A DNA stretch of 64,000 nucleotides from a bacterium (lineage in GTDB: Bacteria; Joyebacterota; Joyebacteria; Joyebacterales; Joyebacteraceae), in contig JAPEKQ010000008.1 in assembly GCA_029990205.1 (NCBI GenBank), forward strand, positions 35,448 to 99,447, read 5' to 3'. A model generated the notes under the pieces. The model saw only the letters and a list, made by a program, of their open reading frames with translations, did not search any database and was not told where the DNA came from. Positions 15,740-23,444 of the stretch are shown piece by piece; the stretch's first letter is position 1, and every line of letters begins with the position of its first letter. The position numbers and the translations under genes are program-made.

Positions 15740-17976
15740 GCGTCGCGCTCTCCCCTCGCCTCCTCGGTGCTCGACCTGCTGTAGCCGTAGTACTTGTAGT
15801 CGTAGTAGTACGGGAGCACGTGCTCGAAGTCATTGACGACGACCCCGATGACGTTGTCCCGCTCATCCCTCTGAAGCTCCAGACCGCGGGTCACGACCTC
15901 GCGCGGCGTCACGCCCGCCTTCACGACCAGCACGACGGCGTCCGTCCGCGCGCCGACGAAGAGCGCGTCGGGCACGGCGACGTTCGGCGCGGTGTCGATG
16001 ATGACGTGGTCGTACCGCGAGAGAAGCTCCGACATCAGCCTCGAATCCGGGAACGTCTCGACGAGCCGTGTCGGCTCATCGCAATCCGACCCGGCCGGTA
16101 GCACGAAGAGATTCGGGAGCGCCGTGGCCTTCACGTCGCCCTCCTCGAGATTCCCTCGAAGCAGGGCGTTGGAGAGACCGGTCGTATTGTCGACCTCCAT
16201 GACACGGTGGATCCTGGGCTTCCGCAGGTCGCAGTCGACGAGCACCGTCGTCCCGGCGTGATGTCTGGCCAGCGTGATGGCGAGACTCGCGGCCGTGGTG
16301 GTCTTGCCCTCGCCGCGGTTCGTGCTCGTCACGAGGATCGACTTCGGCGCGCCGTGACCGCTTCTCGCGATCTTCCGTGTCAGACGGCGGAACTCGAACG
16401 AGATCGGCGTCTCACGGAGAAGATGCCTGAGAAGCTTTGGGTTCCCGCCGGTCGGCCGGTGGTTGTTCGCCCGGTGCTTCTTCGCCTCCTTGGTGATCTC
16501 CGCGAAGATGTCCGCGTTCGGAACGGTCGCGAGCGCAGTCAGACCGAGGGCCGCCTCGACATCCTCAACGCTCTTGAACGACGAGTCGCCCTGTTCGGTC
16601 GCGAGGATCAGTCCCATCCCGATGACCAGCCCACCCAGCAGAGACAGGCCGATGATCATGATCTTGTCGGGCGCGACCGGCGAGAGCGGACGCGTCGGTG
16701 GCTCGATGACCTCGAATCTGCCGCCGGCCCGCGCGGCCTCGAGCGCCTCGTTGATCTGACCGGCCGCCGACTGCTCGAGGAACGCCTCATAGAGCGCCCG
16801 GTTGCTCTCGACCTCCTGCGTCAGGCGGGTCAGCTCGAGCTCTTCTTCAGGCGCGCTCGCCACACCCTGCGTGTAATTCCACATGAGGCGGTTGAGCGTC
16901 GAGCGCCTGGCTTCGATCATCTCGACCTCGGCCGATGCGACGCGGACCTCCGCGAAAGCGTCGATGGCGCGCTGTGACGCGCCGGGCGCCGCGACCATCG
17001 CCGACGACCTCGCCGCCGATCGAAGCTGATCCTTCTTCTCGGCGATGCTCACCGAGAGCGAACTGATCTCCGGACCGCTCGCCGACATGACGAGCGCCGG
17101 TGCGGCCTCGCGCTCGAGCATCGCAAGCTGGTCGACCAGCGAATCGAGTTCGGGGAACTCGCGCCCCGTGAGCGTCGTGTACGCGCCGGAGTCCGCGTTG
17201 CGAAGGTCCGTGCGCCAGCCGTCCAGACGCTGCTGCGCGTCGCTGCCTTCGACCATGGCCTGGCTGATAAGCACGTCGACGCGACCGACGTTGGCCCCGT
17301 TGACCGGGTTCTCGATGCGGCGACCGGTGATACGCGACGACTGGTACTCGTGGAGTCTCTCCTCGGCCTCATCGAGCTTCTGCCGGTAGATGACGAGCTG
17401 TCGCACGCTGAAATCGTGGACGGACCGGATCTGTTCGAGCTGCTCGCGGTTCGAGGCTCCGACGAACGCGTTGGTAATGTGCTGCGCGAGCAGGACCGCC
17501 CTGTCGGGATCGAGGTCTCGCACGATGACCTGGAAGGCGTTCAGCGACGTCCTGACGACGGCGATCCTGGTCTCGAGGAACCCGACCATCCGCATCTCGG
17601 CATACTCCTCCACCGACACGGCCGGATCCTTCTCGTGCATGTCCTCGGCCCACTCCTGTACGCCGGGGTCGTCCGCCATGTTGAGCGCGCGGACGAGCTC
17701 AACAAGGAACGAAGTGCTCTTCGCCTTCTCCTGAAGACGCGAGAGCTGCTCCTCGTGCGGCGATCGCCCGACAAGACGCGCGAGCGGCTCGGACAGCTGC
17801 TCCTCGCTCCTCATCACCACCGTACTGCTCGCCTCGTAGACCGGACTGAGCGAGATCGAGATGAGATATCCCGCCACGCCCCCCACGAGCACCGGAATGA
17901 GAAGAAGCCACTTCCTTCTCAGCATGGCCCGCATGTAGGTTCTGAGGTCTACGCCTCTCACTTCCTGTTCGTGCAT
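15736..17976 (-). CDS. Wzc-like polysaccharide co-polymerase with fused tyrosine autokinase (BY-kinase)
   Basis: 746 residues. A short cytoplasmic N-terminus precedes TM1 (about 23-43). A large periplasmic coiled-coil chain-length region (GumC/Wzz type) follows, then a proline-rich PPTRPLSPVAPDK and TM2 (about 439-461). The cytoplasmic BY-kinase domain has Walker A SILVTSTNRGEGKTT (about 546-560), Walker A' VLVDCDLRKPRIH and Walker B VIIDTAPNVAVPDAL. The C-terminus carries a tyrosine cluster (PYYYDYKYYGYSR), the usual autophosphorylation tail. It controls polymer length and export with the Wza-like protein encoded just upstream. Its stop overlaps wecB (ATGA). Confidence 0.93.
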   Translation of the reverse strand: MHEQEVRGVDLRTYMRAMLRRKWLLLIPVLVGGVAGYLISISLSPVYEASSTVVMRSEEQLSEPLARLVGRSPHEEQLSRLQEKAKSTSFLVELVRALNMADDPGVQEWAEDMHEKDPAVSVEEYAEMRMVGFLETRIAVVRTSLNAFQVIVRDLDPDRAVLLAQHITNAFVGASNREQLEQIRSVHDFSVRQLVIYRQKLDEAEERLHEYQSSRITGRRIENPVNGANVGRVDVLISQAMVEGSDAQQRLDGWRTDLRNADSGAYTTLTGREFPELDSLVDQLAMLEREAAPALVMSASGPEISSLSVSIAEKKDQLRSAARSSAMVAAPGASQRAIDAFAEVRVASAEVEMIEARRSTLNRLMWNYTQGVASAPEEELELTRLTQEVESNRALYEAFLEQSAAGQINEALEAARAGGRFEVIEPPTRPLSPVAPDKIMIIGLSLLGGLVIGMGLILATEQGDSSFKSVEDVEAALGLTALATVPNADIFAEITKEAKKHRANNHRPTGGNPKLLRHLLRETPISFEFRRLTRKIARSGHGAPKSILVTSTNRGEGKTTTAASLAITLARHHAGTTVLVDCDLRKPRIHRVMEVDNTTGLSNALLRGNLEEGDVKATALPNLFVLPAGSDCDEPTRLVETFPDSRLMSELLSRYDHVIIDTAPNVAVPDALFVGARTDAVVLVVKAGVTPREVVTRGLELQRDERDNVIGVVVNDFEHVLPYYYDYKYYGYSRSSTEEARGERDA

Positions 17977-18051
17977 GTGACCCCCTGTGCTCGCCGCGGC
18001 GCATTCGCCGTGGCCCGTGCAGCTCGACTGCTGGATCTCAGGTTCTTCCTG

Positions 18052-19050
18052 TTACTGGTTCTGGAGTTCTTCGAGTTCCTTCTCAAGCCTCCGCTCCTCG
18101 AGCGTGCTCTCGACCGACAGGTACAGCAGATACGACTGCAGCACGTCCCGCGCCGCGCCGAGGATGGAACCCGCACCTGTGAGAATGACGTCGCTGATGC
18201 TCGAGCCCTCCGGAGGCACGACGATCCGGTCGCCGGCGGAGACGTAGAACGGCGAGGCCGTTCCGTGCCTCGTGACGGCGTCGAGATCGATGTTGGCCGC
18301 GACCTGGGACTCCCCGGCGTCCATGATCACCACGACATCGGAGAGCGCGGCCTCGCGGGTCGGTCCTCCCGCGACGGCCAGCGCCTGGAGCACGTCCATC
18401 CGCTCGCTCGACGCGTACGCGCCCGGCTGGTTGACTTCGCCGATGATATAGATCATCCCCGGACCCGCCACGCTCCCACCGTAGATCGAAGGGAACTCAA
18501 TGGTGTCGCCGGGACGGAGCTCGGGCAGCGCCGCGCTCGTCTCGCCCCGCATGTACGAGCCGAGATCGACCGGAATGACCTCCGGTCCTCTGGTCGTCGG
18601 CCGTATGATGGAGACCGACGTCAGGTCAGCTGAAGGGAGCGGTCCGCCCGCCTGACTCATGACCTGGAGAATGTCCGGGATGTACTCGAAGCTGTAGCGA
18701 CCGGGGAGCGCGACCTGGCCCGTGAGGAAGATGGCGCGGCTGTTGAACTGGTCCATTGTGACGGTCACCTGATTCGTCTCACGCGTGTAGTCGCGGAGAC
18801 GCTGCGTCAGCTCGCGGCCGAGCGCCGTCGGCGTCAGCCCCTGCGCCATGATCTCACCCACCGGCGGGAACGTGATCAGCCCGTTCGACCGGACGGTCAC
18901 CGGCCGGTCGAGCTCCGGGTGACGCCAGACAGAGATCGTCAGAAGGTCGCCGGCGCCGATGATGTACTCCGTCGACTGCGCCTCCGCCACGCCAGACCAC
19001 ACCAGGACACCACAGACCAGAACCATCCAGATGATTGCTCTCGCACGCAT
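18052..19050 (-). CDS. Wza-like polysaccharide export protein (Poly_export and SLBB domains)
   Basis: 332 residues. A Sec signal peptide (about 1-24, ending GVAEA) has no lipobox cysteine, unlike E. coli Wza. The Poly_export domain is YIIGAGDLLTISVWRHPELD...VRSNGLITFPPVGEI. Two SLBB-type regions follow, IFLTGQVALPGRYSF and YIIGEVNQPGAYASS, and the C-terminal tail is Glu/Leu-rich. It should form the outer-membrane or periplasmic export channel for the polymer. It is the first gene of the operon, preceded by a 490-bp non-coding region; AGGGGGAT sits at normal distance from the ATG. Confidence 0.92.
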   Translation of the reverse strand: MRARAIIWMVLVCGVLVWSGVAEAQSTEYIIGAGDLLTISVWRHPELDRPVTVRSNGLITFPPVGEIMAQGLTPTALGRELTQRLRDYTRETNQVTVTMDQFNSRAIFLTGQVALPGRYSFEYIPDILQVMSQAGGPLPSADLTSVSIIRPTTRGPEVIPVDLGSYMRGETSAALPELRPGDTIEFPSIYGGSVAGPGMIYIIGEVNQPGAYASSERMDVLQALAVAGGPTREAALSDVVVIMDAGESQVAANIDLDAVTRHGTASPFYVSAGDRIVVPPEGSSISDVILTGAGSILGAARDVLQSYLLYLSVESTLEERRLEKELEELQNQ

Positions 19051-19070
19051 GGACCGATCCCCCTCGCCGC

Positions 19071-19084
19071 GGCGCTTCCGCGCC
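19071..19084 (-). other. Leader hairpin with GGAA tetraloop upstream of wza-like gene
   Basis: Five perfect pairs (GGCGC/GCGCC) close a GGAA loop in the transcript, 21 bases before the start codon and just upstream of the G-rich ribosome site. It could modulate translation initiation. Confidence 0.4.
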
Positions 19085-19238
19085 CGCTGCTCCAGTTTGT
19101 ATCGTTATGCCTTCGTCGTTTCCCGGTACGACGCCCGAAATAGAGGGCTTTCTGCATGGCAGAGCGCCCCCATCAGCGCGCCGGATATGCACAAAGCTAC
19201 CAGCACGGCGAATGGCGGTCAACGGAGATAGCGCGAAA

Positions 19239-19257
19239 GTGTAAGGATTTCCGACAC
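19239..19257. promoter_or_regulatory. 19-bp imperfect palindrome, possible operator
   Basis: GTGTAAGGATTTCCGACAC has identical outer half-sites (GTGT/ACAC) and partial inner symmetry around a central T. It lies downstream of the candidate -10 and within the AT-shifted block before the polysaccharide operon. This suits a dimeric regulator, but no factor can be named. Confidence 0.35.
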
Positions 19258-19295
19258 CAAAGAGCATATAGATACACTCGTGACCGACCTAACCT

Positions 19296-19301
19296 GTTAT
19301 A
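19296..19301 (-). promoter_or_regulatory. Possible -10 element (TATAAC) for the polysaccharide operon
   Basis: Minus-strand TATAAC matches five of six bases of the sigma-70 -10 consensus and is preceded by TGCA. No good -35 is visible at 16-18 bases, so this is a weak call based mainly on position and local AT content. Confidence 0.3.
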
Positions 19302-19481
19302 TGCAGGCCGGTTACAGTGTTCATTGATGTCGGTGCGTGGTGTCGGGCAGGTTGACAGTCCCTACCGGATGCCGCGCTCATCGCCGTCTCGGGGGTCTGT
19401 AGATGCATCGGATGTGCCACGAACGGCGATATTGCGGTGAGAATCACTCCACGATGAGGACGCGAAGCCGGCGGCACGCGG

Positions 19482-19496
19482 GGGGCGAGCCGCCCC
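19482..19496 (-). terminator. GC-rich hairpin after ddl, possible terminator
   Basis: Perfect six-pair stem GGGGCG/CGCCCC with a three-base loop, about 45 bases past the ddl stop, among CCCGGG repeats. There is no U tract, so termination would have to rely on stem strength or Rho. Confidence 0.3.
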
Positions 19497-19540
19497 GGAC
19501 CGGCCACCCGGGAGGGACCGCCCGGGACGGAGCGCCCGGG

Positions 19541-20653
19541 TCAGCGGAGGGCCAGAGCGATGATGCGGTCGGTCAGCTCGGGGAATGTCATCCCGGCGGC
19601 CGCGGCGGCCATCGGGACCAGACTCGTCGCCGTCATCCCCGGAACCGTGTTGACCTCGAGACACGAAGGCTCGTGCCCGTCGTCCAGCCGGAAGTCGACC
19701 CGCGCGTAGCCGGCGCATCCGAGCGCGGCGTAGGCGCGGACCGCAAGCTCGCTCAGGTCGGCCGCAACATCATCCGGGAGTTTCGCCGGACAGGTGTAGT
19801 CGCTTCGCCCTGAGGTGTACTTGCTCTCGTAGTCGTAGAGACCGCTGTGCGGCTCGATCTCAACGACCGGGAGCGGCTCGCCGTCGAGCACGGCGACGGT
19901 CAGCTCCCTCCCCGGGATGAAGGTCTCGACGAGGACGTGCCGCGAATAGCGCGCGGCCAGCGCGATGGCTTCCGGGAGGTCCGCTTCACTCTGAACCACG
20001 GTGAGTCCCACGGTCGAGCCCTGGTCGTTCGGCTTGACGATGAGAGGATATCCGCCGAGCTCTGCGGCGATCGAGGCGGCCTGCTCGGGTGACAGGTCAC
20101 GCGGCAGATCCACCGGGAACGACGGCGCTCCCGGGACGATGCAGCTCCGCGCCGAGAAGCCCCCGGCGGGCTCCGAGCGCCCCGCTCCCGCGGGACTTCC
20201 GGGGCTGCCACCGGCCACGACTCTCCAGTCGGGCGTCGGAACGCCGGCCTCGCGGAACATGAGCTTCGAAGCGCGCTTGTCCATGGCGATCGCGCACGAG
20301 AGCACGCCGGACCCGGTGTACCGCTTCCCGGCCAGCTCGAGAAGCCCCTGGACCGTCCCGTCCTCGCCCGTCCCGCCGTGGAGCGCGACGAATACAACGT
20401 CGGCTCCTGAGACGGCTGCGCCCGCAACGGCCCTGAGCGCGTTCCCGGTCTCCCCGGTCGGCTCCGGCGGCTTGCCGCCGATGGCCGCGGCCGCGATGGC
20501 CTCCCGCGCACCGGTCGGACTGTCGCCGACCGCAGGGTCGACCAGCAGAACGTCGTGGCCGAGTTCGGTCAGCGCTCCCGCGACCGCGCGGCCCGTCACG
20601 AGCGAGACATCCCGCTCGGTCGAGGTGCCACCGTAGAGAACGACGATCTTCAT
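19541..20653 (-). CDS. ddl: D-alanine--D-alanine ligase
   Basis: About 370 residues, ATP-grasp fold; it makes D-Ala-D-Ala for peptidoglycan in the cytoplasm. The N-terminus MKIVVLYGGTSTERDVSLVT carries the family's E-x-x-V-S motif. Other motifs are LHGGTGEDGTVQGLLE, YTGSGVLSCAIAMDK, the ATP-grasp lysine in PLIVKPNDQGSTVGL, and YARVDFRL...CLEVNTVPGMT with the metal-binding acidic residues. It is longer than the usual 305-320 residues because of a Gly/Pro/Ser-rich insertion after the substrate loop (about 155-185). The ATG at 20653 has a GGGGGAAG site. It is last in the housekeeping run. Confidence 0.95.
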   Translation of the reverse strand: MKIVVLYGGTSTERDVSLVTGRAVAGALTELGHDVLLVDPAVGDSPTGAREAIAAAAIGGKPPEPTGETGNALRAVAGAAVSGADVVFVALHGGTGEDGTVQGLLELAGKRYTGSGVLSCAIAMDKRASKLMFREAGVPTPDWRVVAGGSPGSPAGAGRSEPAGGFSARSCIVPGAPSFPVDLPRDLSPEQAASIAAELGGYPLIVKPNDQGSTVGLTVVQSEADLPEAIALAARYSRHVLVETFIPGRELTVAVLDGEPLPVVEIEPHSGLYDYESKYTSGRSDYTCPAKLPDDVAADLSELAVRAYAALGCAGYARVDFRLDDGHEPSCLEVNTVPGMTATSLVPMAAAAAGMTFPELTDRIIALALR

Positions 20654-20725
20654 GCTTCCCCCAAGTCTCCGTGCCGCCCAGGCCACTCTGTCACCCACTG
20701 CCCATCAGTCGTCCGGAGGTCCCGG

Positions 20726-22183
20726 TCACTTCGCTCCGGCCGACCGCAGTCGCGCGACGACACGCTCGAGCCCCAGAACCTCGGCGATCTTGCCGAGTGC
20801 GGGCCCGTGCGTCCTGCCCGTCAGCGCCGCGCGCACGGGCATGAAGAGCTCCTTGCCCTTCACAGCGCGCTCCTTCCCGACCGCCTTGATCGCGGCCTTG
20901 AAGGAAGCCTCGTCGAGGGCAGCGCCGGACGCTCCTCCTTCCGGCCCGCCGCCTCCGAGCGAGTCGGCCAGAGCCGTGAGAAGCCCGGCGGTCTCCGGCG
21001 TCGCGAGCCAGTCGGCCGCCTCCGCCTCGACGTCGTACTCCACGTCGTAGAGCGGTCTGAGTTCGGTCGGCAGATCCACGAGCCGCTCGACGCCTTCGCG
21101 GACCAGCTCGACCATCGACTCGAGTCGCGGATCGTCCGCATCGAGTCCGGCGGCCTCTACGAACGGACGCGCGTTCGAAAGCAGTGCGCCGATGTCGTCC
21201 TCGCGGATGTGATGCCCATTGACCCACATCAGCTTCTGCTCGTCGAACGCCGCCGGGTGCGAGCTCACACGCTTGAGCTCGAACGCCTCGGCCATCTCCT
21301 CACGCGAGAGGATCTCCTTCGCCTCGGGGTGCGACCATCCGAGCATCGCGAGGTAGTTGACGACGCCGGCAGGAAGGTAGCCGTCACGCCGCGTGTCACC
21401 GACCGAGGCGGCGCCGTGCCGCTTCGAGAGCTTGCTCCCGTCGGACGCGATGACCATCGAGACGTGCGCGAACTCCGGCGGTTGTGCGCCAAGCGCCTCG
21501 TAGAGGAGGATCTGTCGAAGCGTGTTCGAGAGGTGGTCCTCGGCGCGGATAACGTGCGTGATCTTCATCAGCACGTCATCGACGACGACGGCGAAGTTGT
21601 ACGTCGGTCGACCGTCGCTCCTCAGAATGATGAAGTCTCCGAGCATGCCGCGGTCGAAGGAGACGTGGCCGCGCACGAGATCCTCGATCTCAACATCGTG
21701 CTCCGGCCCCCGGACCCGCAGGACGGGAGACCGCCCCTCGGCTTCGCGCGCCTTCCGCTCGTCGTCGGTGAGGTTCCGGCACCGACCGTCGTAGTGCGGC
21801 TCCACTCCCCTCGCGCGGGCCGCCTCACGGCGCTCATCGAGCTCTTCGTCCGAGCAGTAGCACGGATAGGCGCGCCCCTCCCGGAGGAGTCTGGCGCCTT
21901 CACGCTGGTAGAGCTCGGCTCGCTCCGACTGGCGATACGGTCCGAACTCGCCACCGACGTCCGGCCCCTCATCCCAGTCCAGCCCCAGCCATCGAAGGTC
22001 GTCGAGGATCGCGACCTCCGACTCGGCCGTCGAACGCGCGGTGTCCGTGTCCTCGATCCTGAGGACGAAATCGCCACCCGCGTGCCTGGCGAAAAGCCAG
22101 TTGAAGAGAGCCGTCCGCGCGTTTCCAAGATGGAGCTGCCCGGTCGGACTGGGTGCGAACCGGACTCTGACACGATCACCCAC
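20726..22183 (-). CDS. gltX: Glutamyl-tRNA synthetase
   Basis: 485 residues, class I aminoacyl-tRNA synthetase, monomeric and cytoplasmic. The HIGH-type motif is APSPTGQLHLGNAR (HLGN about 18-21) and the KMSKS-type motif is SDGSKLSKRHG (about 251-255). A zinc-type C-x-C...Y...C arrangement lies in YPCYCSDEEL...HYDGRC. The C-terminal anticodon domain ends LGLERVVARLR. The GTG at 22183 is chosen because a near-perfect AAGGAGGA site lies six bases before it; the start overlaps the end of ispDF by eight bases. Whether it is discriminating (GltX1) or not cannot be told. Confidence 0.95.
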   Translation of the reverse strand: MGDRVRVRFAPSPTGQLHLGNARTALFNWLFARHAGGDFVLRIEDTDTARSTAESEVAILDDLRWLGLDWDEGPDVGGEFGPYRQSERAELYQREGARLLREGRAYPCYCSDEELDERREAARARGVEPHYDGRCRNLTDDERKAREAEGRSPVLRVRGPEHDVEIEDLVRGHVSFDRGMLGDFIILRSDGRPTYNFAVVVDDVLMKITHVIRAEDHLSNTLRQILLYEALGAQPPEFAHVSMVIASDGSKLSKRHGAASVGDTRRDGYLPAGVVNYLAMLGWSHPEAKEILSREEMAEAFELKRVSSHPAAFDEQKLMWVNGHHIREDDIGALLSNARPFVEAAGLDADDPRLESMVELVREGVERLVDLPTELRPLYDVEYDVEAEAADWLATPETAGLLTALADSLGGGGPEGGASGAALDEASFKAAIKAVGKERAVKGKELFMPVRAALTGRTHGPALGKIAEVLGLERVVARLRSAGAK

Positions 22184-23444
22184 ACGATCCTCCTTCGCCA
22201 CACCCACAACCGCAGTCACCCTTGCCTCCGCCGCAGTTCCCGGACATCTCACTCTCAAGGTCGGCGGATGTCAGGGCCGACCGGAGCACCGCGACCGCCG
22301 TCGCGGACATCGCTCTGCCCTCACCCTCGGGCCCGAGCCCCTCGGTCGTCGTCGCCTTCACGGAGACGTCGTCGATCGACAACCCCATCGCCCCGGCGAG
22401 CGCCTCCCGCATCGCGCGTATGAACGGCGCGAGCTTCGGTCGCTCGGCCACGATGACCGAGTCGACCGATGTGGGAATGAATCCCTCCCTCTCGATGATC
22501 TCGGTGACCCGCGCGAGCAGGCCGATACTTGAGGCGTCCTTCCACTCCGCGTCGCCCGGCGGGAAATGCGTCCCGATGTCGCCGGCCGCGGCCGCGCCAA
22601 GAAGCGCGTCACAGACAGCGTGTGTCAGCACATCGGCGTCCGAATGCCCGAGCAACCCCTTCTCGAACGGGATCTCGACCCCGCCCAGCACGAGTCTCCG
22701 CTCCGGGACGAGTTCGTGCCAGTCGGCTCCGAACCCGACCCTTGCGTCACCGAGCGCGCTCCCCGCCCGAGCCAGGACCCGCGCCTCGTCGAAGTCCTCC
22801 GCGCACGTGATCTTCCGGTTCGAGGGGATTCCCTCGACGATGGCGACGCGACCGGCGGCCAGTTCGACAACGCCGGCATCATCGGTGACGTCACGGTCGC
22901 CCAGCGCGTCATAGGCGCCCTCAATGACCTCACGACGGAACCCCTGAGGTGTCTGGACGAGCCTGAGAACCGAGCGGTCGAGCGTCGCGACGACCTCGCC
23001 GTTCTCCTCACGCTTCACCGTGTCGTGCGCGGCAACCGCGGGAACCGCGGCGCCCGTCTCCGCGGTCGCGGCGAGCACTCGCTCTGTCAGCTCGCGCGTG
23101 GCGAAGGGACGGGCGGCATCATGGATCAGCACGAGTTCGATGTCGTGCGACAGCGCCGAGAGCCCCGCGCGGACCGAATCCTGCCGGCGCGCGCCGCCGT
23201 CGACGACATGCACGACAGGTCGTCCGTCACCGGGCAGCAGTCCCGCGACACGAAGCTGTTCCTCCGCGTGACCGTGGTACGCGGACGGGACGACGACGGC
23301 TATCTCGTCGACGAGTCCCAACAGCGGGTCCATGGCGGCGATGAAGAGCGGGCGGATGCCCAGGAGATGGAACTGCTTCGGCACTGAGCCGCCGACACGT
23401 GTCGACGACCCGGCTGCCACGAGCACGGCGCCGGTTCTGCTCAC
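22176..23444 (-). CDS. ispDF: Bifunctional IspD/IspF of the MEP isoprenoid pathway with a cysteine-rich tail
   Basis: 422 residues. IspD (about 1-228) makes CDP-ME: AVLVAAGSSTRVGGSVPKQF, LIHDAARPF and RLVQTPQGFRREVI. IspF (about 236-398) makes MEcPP: RVGFGADWHELVPER with Zn ligands D and H, LLGHSDADVLTHAVCDALLG, IGTHFPPGD and VSVKATTTEGLGPEGEG. The intermediate IspE step is encoded elsewhere, as usual for such fusions. After a complete IspF domain there is a Gly/Cys-rich extension with six cysteines in about 20 residues, not part of either enzyme. The gene overlaps radA by four bases and gltX by eight. Confidence 0.95.
   Translation of the reverse strand: MSRTGAVLVAAGSSTRVGGSVPKQFHLLGIRPLFIAAMDPLLGLVDEIAVVVPSAYHGHAEEQLRVAGLLPGDGRPVVHVVDGGARRQDSVRAGLSALSHDIELVLIHDAARPFATRELTERVLAATAETGAAVPAVAAHDTVKREENGEVVATLDRSVLRLVQTPQGFRREVIEGAYDALGDRDVTDDAGVVELAAGRVAIVEGIPSNRKITCAEDFDEARVLARAGSALGDARVGFGADWHELVPERRLVLGGVEIPFEKGLLGHSDADVLTHAVCDALLGAAAAGDIGTHFPPGDAEWKDASSIGLLARVTEIIEREGFIPTSVDSVIVAERPKLAPFIRAMREALAGAMGLSIDDVSVKATTTEGLGPEGEGRAMSATAVAVLRSALTSADLESEMSGNCGGGKGDCGCGCGEGGSCG

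Larger units (their letters stand above)
19051..19540 (-). promoter_or_regulatory. 490-bp non-coding leader/promoter region of the polysaccharide operon
   Basis: No credible gene on either strand. The part at 19190-19320 is clearly less GC-rich than the flanks. Reading with the operon, it contains a possible -10 at 19296-19301, a 19-bp imperfect palindrome at 19239-19257 and a GC-rich hairpin at 19071-19084. The ddl-proximal end (19470-19540) is very GC-rich, with repeated CCCGGG and a hairpin. If transcription begins near the -10, the untranslated leader is about 240 nt. I could not match a known riboswitch by eye. Confidence 0.5.

Noticed and set aside
19150..19240. Sigma-54 type -24/-12 site (TGGTAG...TGCAT)
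   Set aside because: GG and GC are separated by nine instead of ten bases and flanks are poor.
19141..19260. Possible c-di-GMP riboswitch, because of CAAAGCTACC-like and AAACGACGAA-like stretches
   Set aside because: The conserved core could not be laid out in the correct order on the operon strand; left as a question for a covariance search.
19156..19440. 94-residue plus-strand frame in the polysaccharide leader
   Set aside because: No ribosome site, no recognisable motif, and composition unlike genes here.
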